A DNA stretch of 7,416 nucleotides from Curvibacter sp. (GTDB lineage Bacteria; Pseudomonadota; Gammaproteobacteria; Burkholderiales; Burkholderiaceae_C). Positions within the stretch are counted from its first letter, which is position 1. Every line of letters begins with the position of its first letter. A model generated the notes under the pieces. That model was given only the letters and a program-made list of their open reading frames with translations, searched no databases and was not told where the DNA came from. The position numbers and the translations under genes are program-made. The stretch covers positions 1-7,416 of the forward strand of contig DNQP01000126.1 of the NCBI GenBank assembly GCA_003500955.1, written 5' to 3'. Below, in pieces: positions 5,997 through 7,416 of the stretch.

Positions 5997-7091
5997 TCAG
6001 ACGCTGCCGGGGATCGGCGGCACAGGCAGCTGCACGTCACCGCATTGGGCGCGGTGACGCAGCGCGTGGTCCATGAGCACCAGGGCCAGCAGGGCCTCGG
6101 CGATGGGCGTGGCGCGGATGCCCACACAGGGGTCGTGGCGGCCCTTGGTGATGAGCTCGGTGGCCTGGCCGTCGGTGGTAATCGATTCGCGCGGGATCAG
6201 GATGGAGCTCGTGGGCTTGATAGCGATCGACACCTCGATGTCCTGGCCGGTGCTGATGCCACCGAGCACGCCACCGGCCTTGTTGCCGACAAAGCCGTTC
6301 GGCGTGAGGCTGTCGCCATGGGTGCTGCCCTTGTCCGCCACCGCGGCAAAACCGGCACCGATCTCCACGCCCTTGACGGCATTGAGGCCCATCATGGCGT
6401 AGGCGATGTCGGCGTCGAGCTTGTCGTACAGCGGCTCGCCCAGGCCCACGGGCACTTTCGTGGCCGTCACGCGCAGGCGCGCGCCGCAGGAGTCGCCGGA
6501 CTTGCGCAGCGCCTCCATGTAGTTTTCCAATGCGGACACATCAGCCACTGGTGCGAAGAAGGGGTTGTTCGGCACGTGTTCCCATGACTCGAAGGGAATG
6601 GTGACCTCGCCGATCTGCGTCATGCAGCCGCGGAACTCGGTGCCGTACTTGTCCTTCAGCCACTTCTTGGCCACGGCACCCGCCGCCACCGTGGGCGCGG
6701 TCAGGCGGGCCGAGGAGCGGCCACCACCACGTGGGTCGCGCAGACCGTATTTGCGCCAATAGGTGTAGTCGGCATGGCCGGGACGGAAGGTCTGCAGGAT
6801 CTGTCCGTAGTCCTTGCTGCGCTGGTCGGTGTTGCGGATCAGCAGGGCAATCGGCGTGCCCGTGGTCCGGCCCTCGTAGACGCCGGAGAGGATCTCCACC
6901 GCATCAGGCTCGTTGCGCTGGGTCACGAACTTGGAGGTGCCGGGGCGACGGCGGTCGAGCTCGGCCTGGATGTCCGCCTCGGACAGGGCCATGCCGGGCG
7001 GGCAGCCGTCGATCACGCAGCCGATGGCCGGGCCATGGGATTCACCGAAGTTGGTGACCGTGAAGAGGTGTCCGAAGGTGTTGCCGCTCAT
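5997..7091 (-). CDS. aroC: Chorismate synthase
   Basis: AroC converts 5-enolpyruvylshikimate-3-phosphate to chorismate, the last step of the shared shikimate pathway, using reduced FMN without net redox change. At 364 residues it has normal length. All family signatures are present: [17 protein letters not shown] (13-29) with catalytic H19, [11 protein letters not shown] (101-111) with catalytic H106, [18 protein letters not shown] (116-133), and [16 protein letters not shown] near the C-terminus. No key residue appears lost. It is the first gene of a leftward operon; the aldolase-like gene starts two bases after its stop. The start is fixed by [10 protein letters not shown], the usual beginning. 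The nearest Shine-Dalgarno-like sequence (GGGAG) is about 12 bases upstream, longer than usual, and sits in a small hairpin. No convincing promoter was found upstream. FMN reductase activity is not encoded here. Confidence 0.98.
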   Translation of the reverse strand: MSGNTFGHLFTVTNFGESHGPAIGCVIDGCPPGMALSEADIQAELDRRRPGTSKFVTQRNEPDAVEILSGVYEGRTTGTPIALLIRNTDQRSKDYGQILQTFRPGHADYTYWRKYGLRDPRGGGRSSARLTAPTVAAGAVAKKWLKDKYGTEFRGCMTQIGEVTIPFESWEHVPNNPFFAPVADVSALENYMEALRKSGDSCGARLRVTATKVPVGLGEPLYDKLDADIAYAMMGLNAVKGVEIGAGFAAVADKGSTHGDSLTPNGFVGNKAGGVLGGISTGQDIEVSIAIKPTSSILIPRESITTDGQATELITKGRHDPCVGIRATPIAEALLALVLMDHALRHRAQCGDVQLPVPPIPGSV

Positions 7092-7094
7092 GCT

Positions 7095-7109
7095 TGGGAT
7101 TATCTCCCA
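7095..7109 (-). other. Small hairpin over the aroC ribosome-binding region
   Basis: TGGGA (7095-7099) and TCCCA (7105-7109) are inverted around a five-base loop. In the minus-strand mRNA this gives a 5-bp stem just upstream of the aroC start that includes the GGGAG ribosome-binding candidate. Such a short stem could arise by chance, so a regulatory role is only a possibility. Confidence 0.3.
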
Positions 7110-7274
7110 GGACTTTGGGGCGACTCACCACCTGCAGACCGGTAGGGGCACAACGGGGCATGCATCGAGCGACTGCCAGACCATCTCTGATCTATCCCTG
7201 CGCATACAAGATTTTCTAGGCAAACACAGGTCGCGCGGGTCTGATTTCTGGATATGCCCTTGTTTACGTGGCAA

Positions 7275-7299
7275 GCCGGGTCTCGCCCCGGCGGGCGAG
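7275..7299. repeat. Two overlapping, mutually exclusive GC-rich inverted repeats
   Basis: CTCGCCC (7282-7288) pairs perfectly with GGGCGAG (7293-7299) around a CGGC loop. GCCGGG (7275-7280) pairs with CCCGGC (7287-7292) around TCTCGC. The two stems share bases 7287-7288 and interleave, so only one can form at a time. From memory, the sequence resembles a dispersed intergenic element common in Comamonadaceae and some pseudomonads; this could not be tested here. Confidence 0.55.
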
Positions 7300-7311
7300 G
7301 TACCTTTATCG

Positions 7312-7335
7312 AAACCCGCGTAGCGGGTTTTCTTT
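7312..7335 (+). terminator. Intrinsic (Rho-independent) terminator, plus-strand direction
   Basis: AAACCCGC (7312-7319) and GCGGGTTT (7323-7330) form a perfect 8-bp stem with a three-base GTA loop, followed by TCTTT, giving a near-continuous T tract. It is best oriented for rightward transcription. Read leftward, the T tract is only the three bases within the stem and is followed by CGATAAAGG, so termination of a minus-strand gene from the right would be weaker. No gene on the plus strand ends just before it, so what it terminates is unclear. Confidence 0.75.
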
Positions 7336-7339
7336 GCCT

Positions 7340-7349
7340 CGCCATGGCG
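7340..7349. repeat. Ten-base perfect palindrome
   Basis: CGCCATGGCG is a perfect 10-base palindrome just right of the terminator. It may be part of the same structured intergenic element, or chance in GC-rich sequence. Confidence 0.3.
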
Positions 7350-7416
7350 CGTCCTTGTGGGGTTCGGCTGTTAGGCTGTTGATCTCCCTCGCCCTTGTGT
7401 CTGTGCCGAGAAGCGC

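Larger units (their letters stand above)
7092..7416. other. Right-hand intergenic region without a recognisable gene
   Basis: This 325-base stretch upstream of aroC has no reading frame resembling a protein; the short open frames here have no family-like features. Bases 7110-7270 are lower in GC (for example the AT-rich run at 7205-7217), so the aroC promoter probably lies here, but I could not find a paired -10 and -35. I saw no tRNA-like cloverleaf. Bases 7275-7349 hold competing hairpins, an intrinsic terminator and a 10-base palindrome, listed separately. Bases 7365-7380 are a near-perfect tandem of the 8-mer (C/A)GGCTGTT. The remainder may be the leader of a gene to the right. Confidence 0.6.

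Noticed and set aside
6045..7145. Plus-strand open frames opposite aroC (6045-6587 and 6774-7145)
   Set aside because: They lie antisense to a complete chorismate synthase with all its signatures and show no family resemblance.
7110..7311. tRNA gene or CRISPR repeats in the intergenic region
   Set aside because: No GTTCRA T-loop motif with matching acceptor stem was found, and there are no regularly spaced repeats.
7100..7345. An 81-codon minus-strand open frame upstream of aroC
   Set aside because: It runs through the terminator and hairpins, has no ribosome-binding site that I could identify, and its composition matches no family. It would also end beside the aroC start without a sensible arrangement.

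Overview
The window looks like chromosomal DNA from a high-GC betaproteobacterium, most likely Burkholderiales and probably Comamonadaceae. This rests on the strong G/C third-position bias, the style of the AroC, TrhP and AroQ proteins, and tight gene packing with 1-4 base overlaps. It is an inference from recognised protein sequence, not from a database search. Nothing indicates a phage, plasmid, insertion sequence or CRISPR array. Eight complete genes and one partial gene fill almost all of it. The only long gene-free stretch is the right-hand 325 bases.

Left block (minus strand, 1942 down to 1): aroQ (type II 3-dehydroquinase), then trhP (yegQ-type U32 protein for tRNA wobble-uridine hydroxylation), then the first 33 codons of an ArfB-type ribosome-rescue hydrolase that runs off the left edge. 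aroQ and trhP overlap by four bases, and arfB begins about a dozen bases after trhP. Prephenate, made from chorismate, is the reported hydroxyl donor for TrhP. A shikimate-pathway gene fused translationally to trhP is therefore a metabolically sensible pairing.

Middle block (plus strand, 2020 to 3881): an amidase-signature hydrolase followed, with a one-base overlap, by a YdjA-like FMN nitroreductase. It diverges from aroQ across a 77-base gap, and its 3' end overlaps the 3' end of the opposing MFS gene by 18 bases.

Right block (minus strand, 7091 down to 3864): aroC (chorismate synthase), a class II aldolase/adducin-family protein, a 62-residue 4-oxalocrotonate-tautomerase-family protein, and an HcaT-like MFS transporter. 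Gaps are only 2, 11 and 8 bases, so they are probably cotranscribed. The last three genes look like a small catabolic or uptake module attached behind a housekeeping biosynthetic gene. The substrate is unknown.

Right edge (7092-7416): no convincing gene. It holds competing GC-rich hairpins, a good plus-strand intrinsic terminator and a short palindrome, probably part of a dispersed intergenic repeat.

Overall this is mostly ordinary core and near-core genome. The points most worth checking are the aroQ-trhP coupling, the aroC-led putative catabolic module with altered active-site residues, and the structured right-hand intergenic region.
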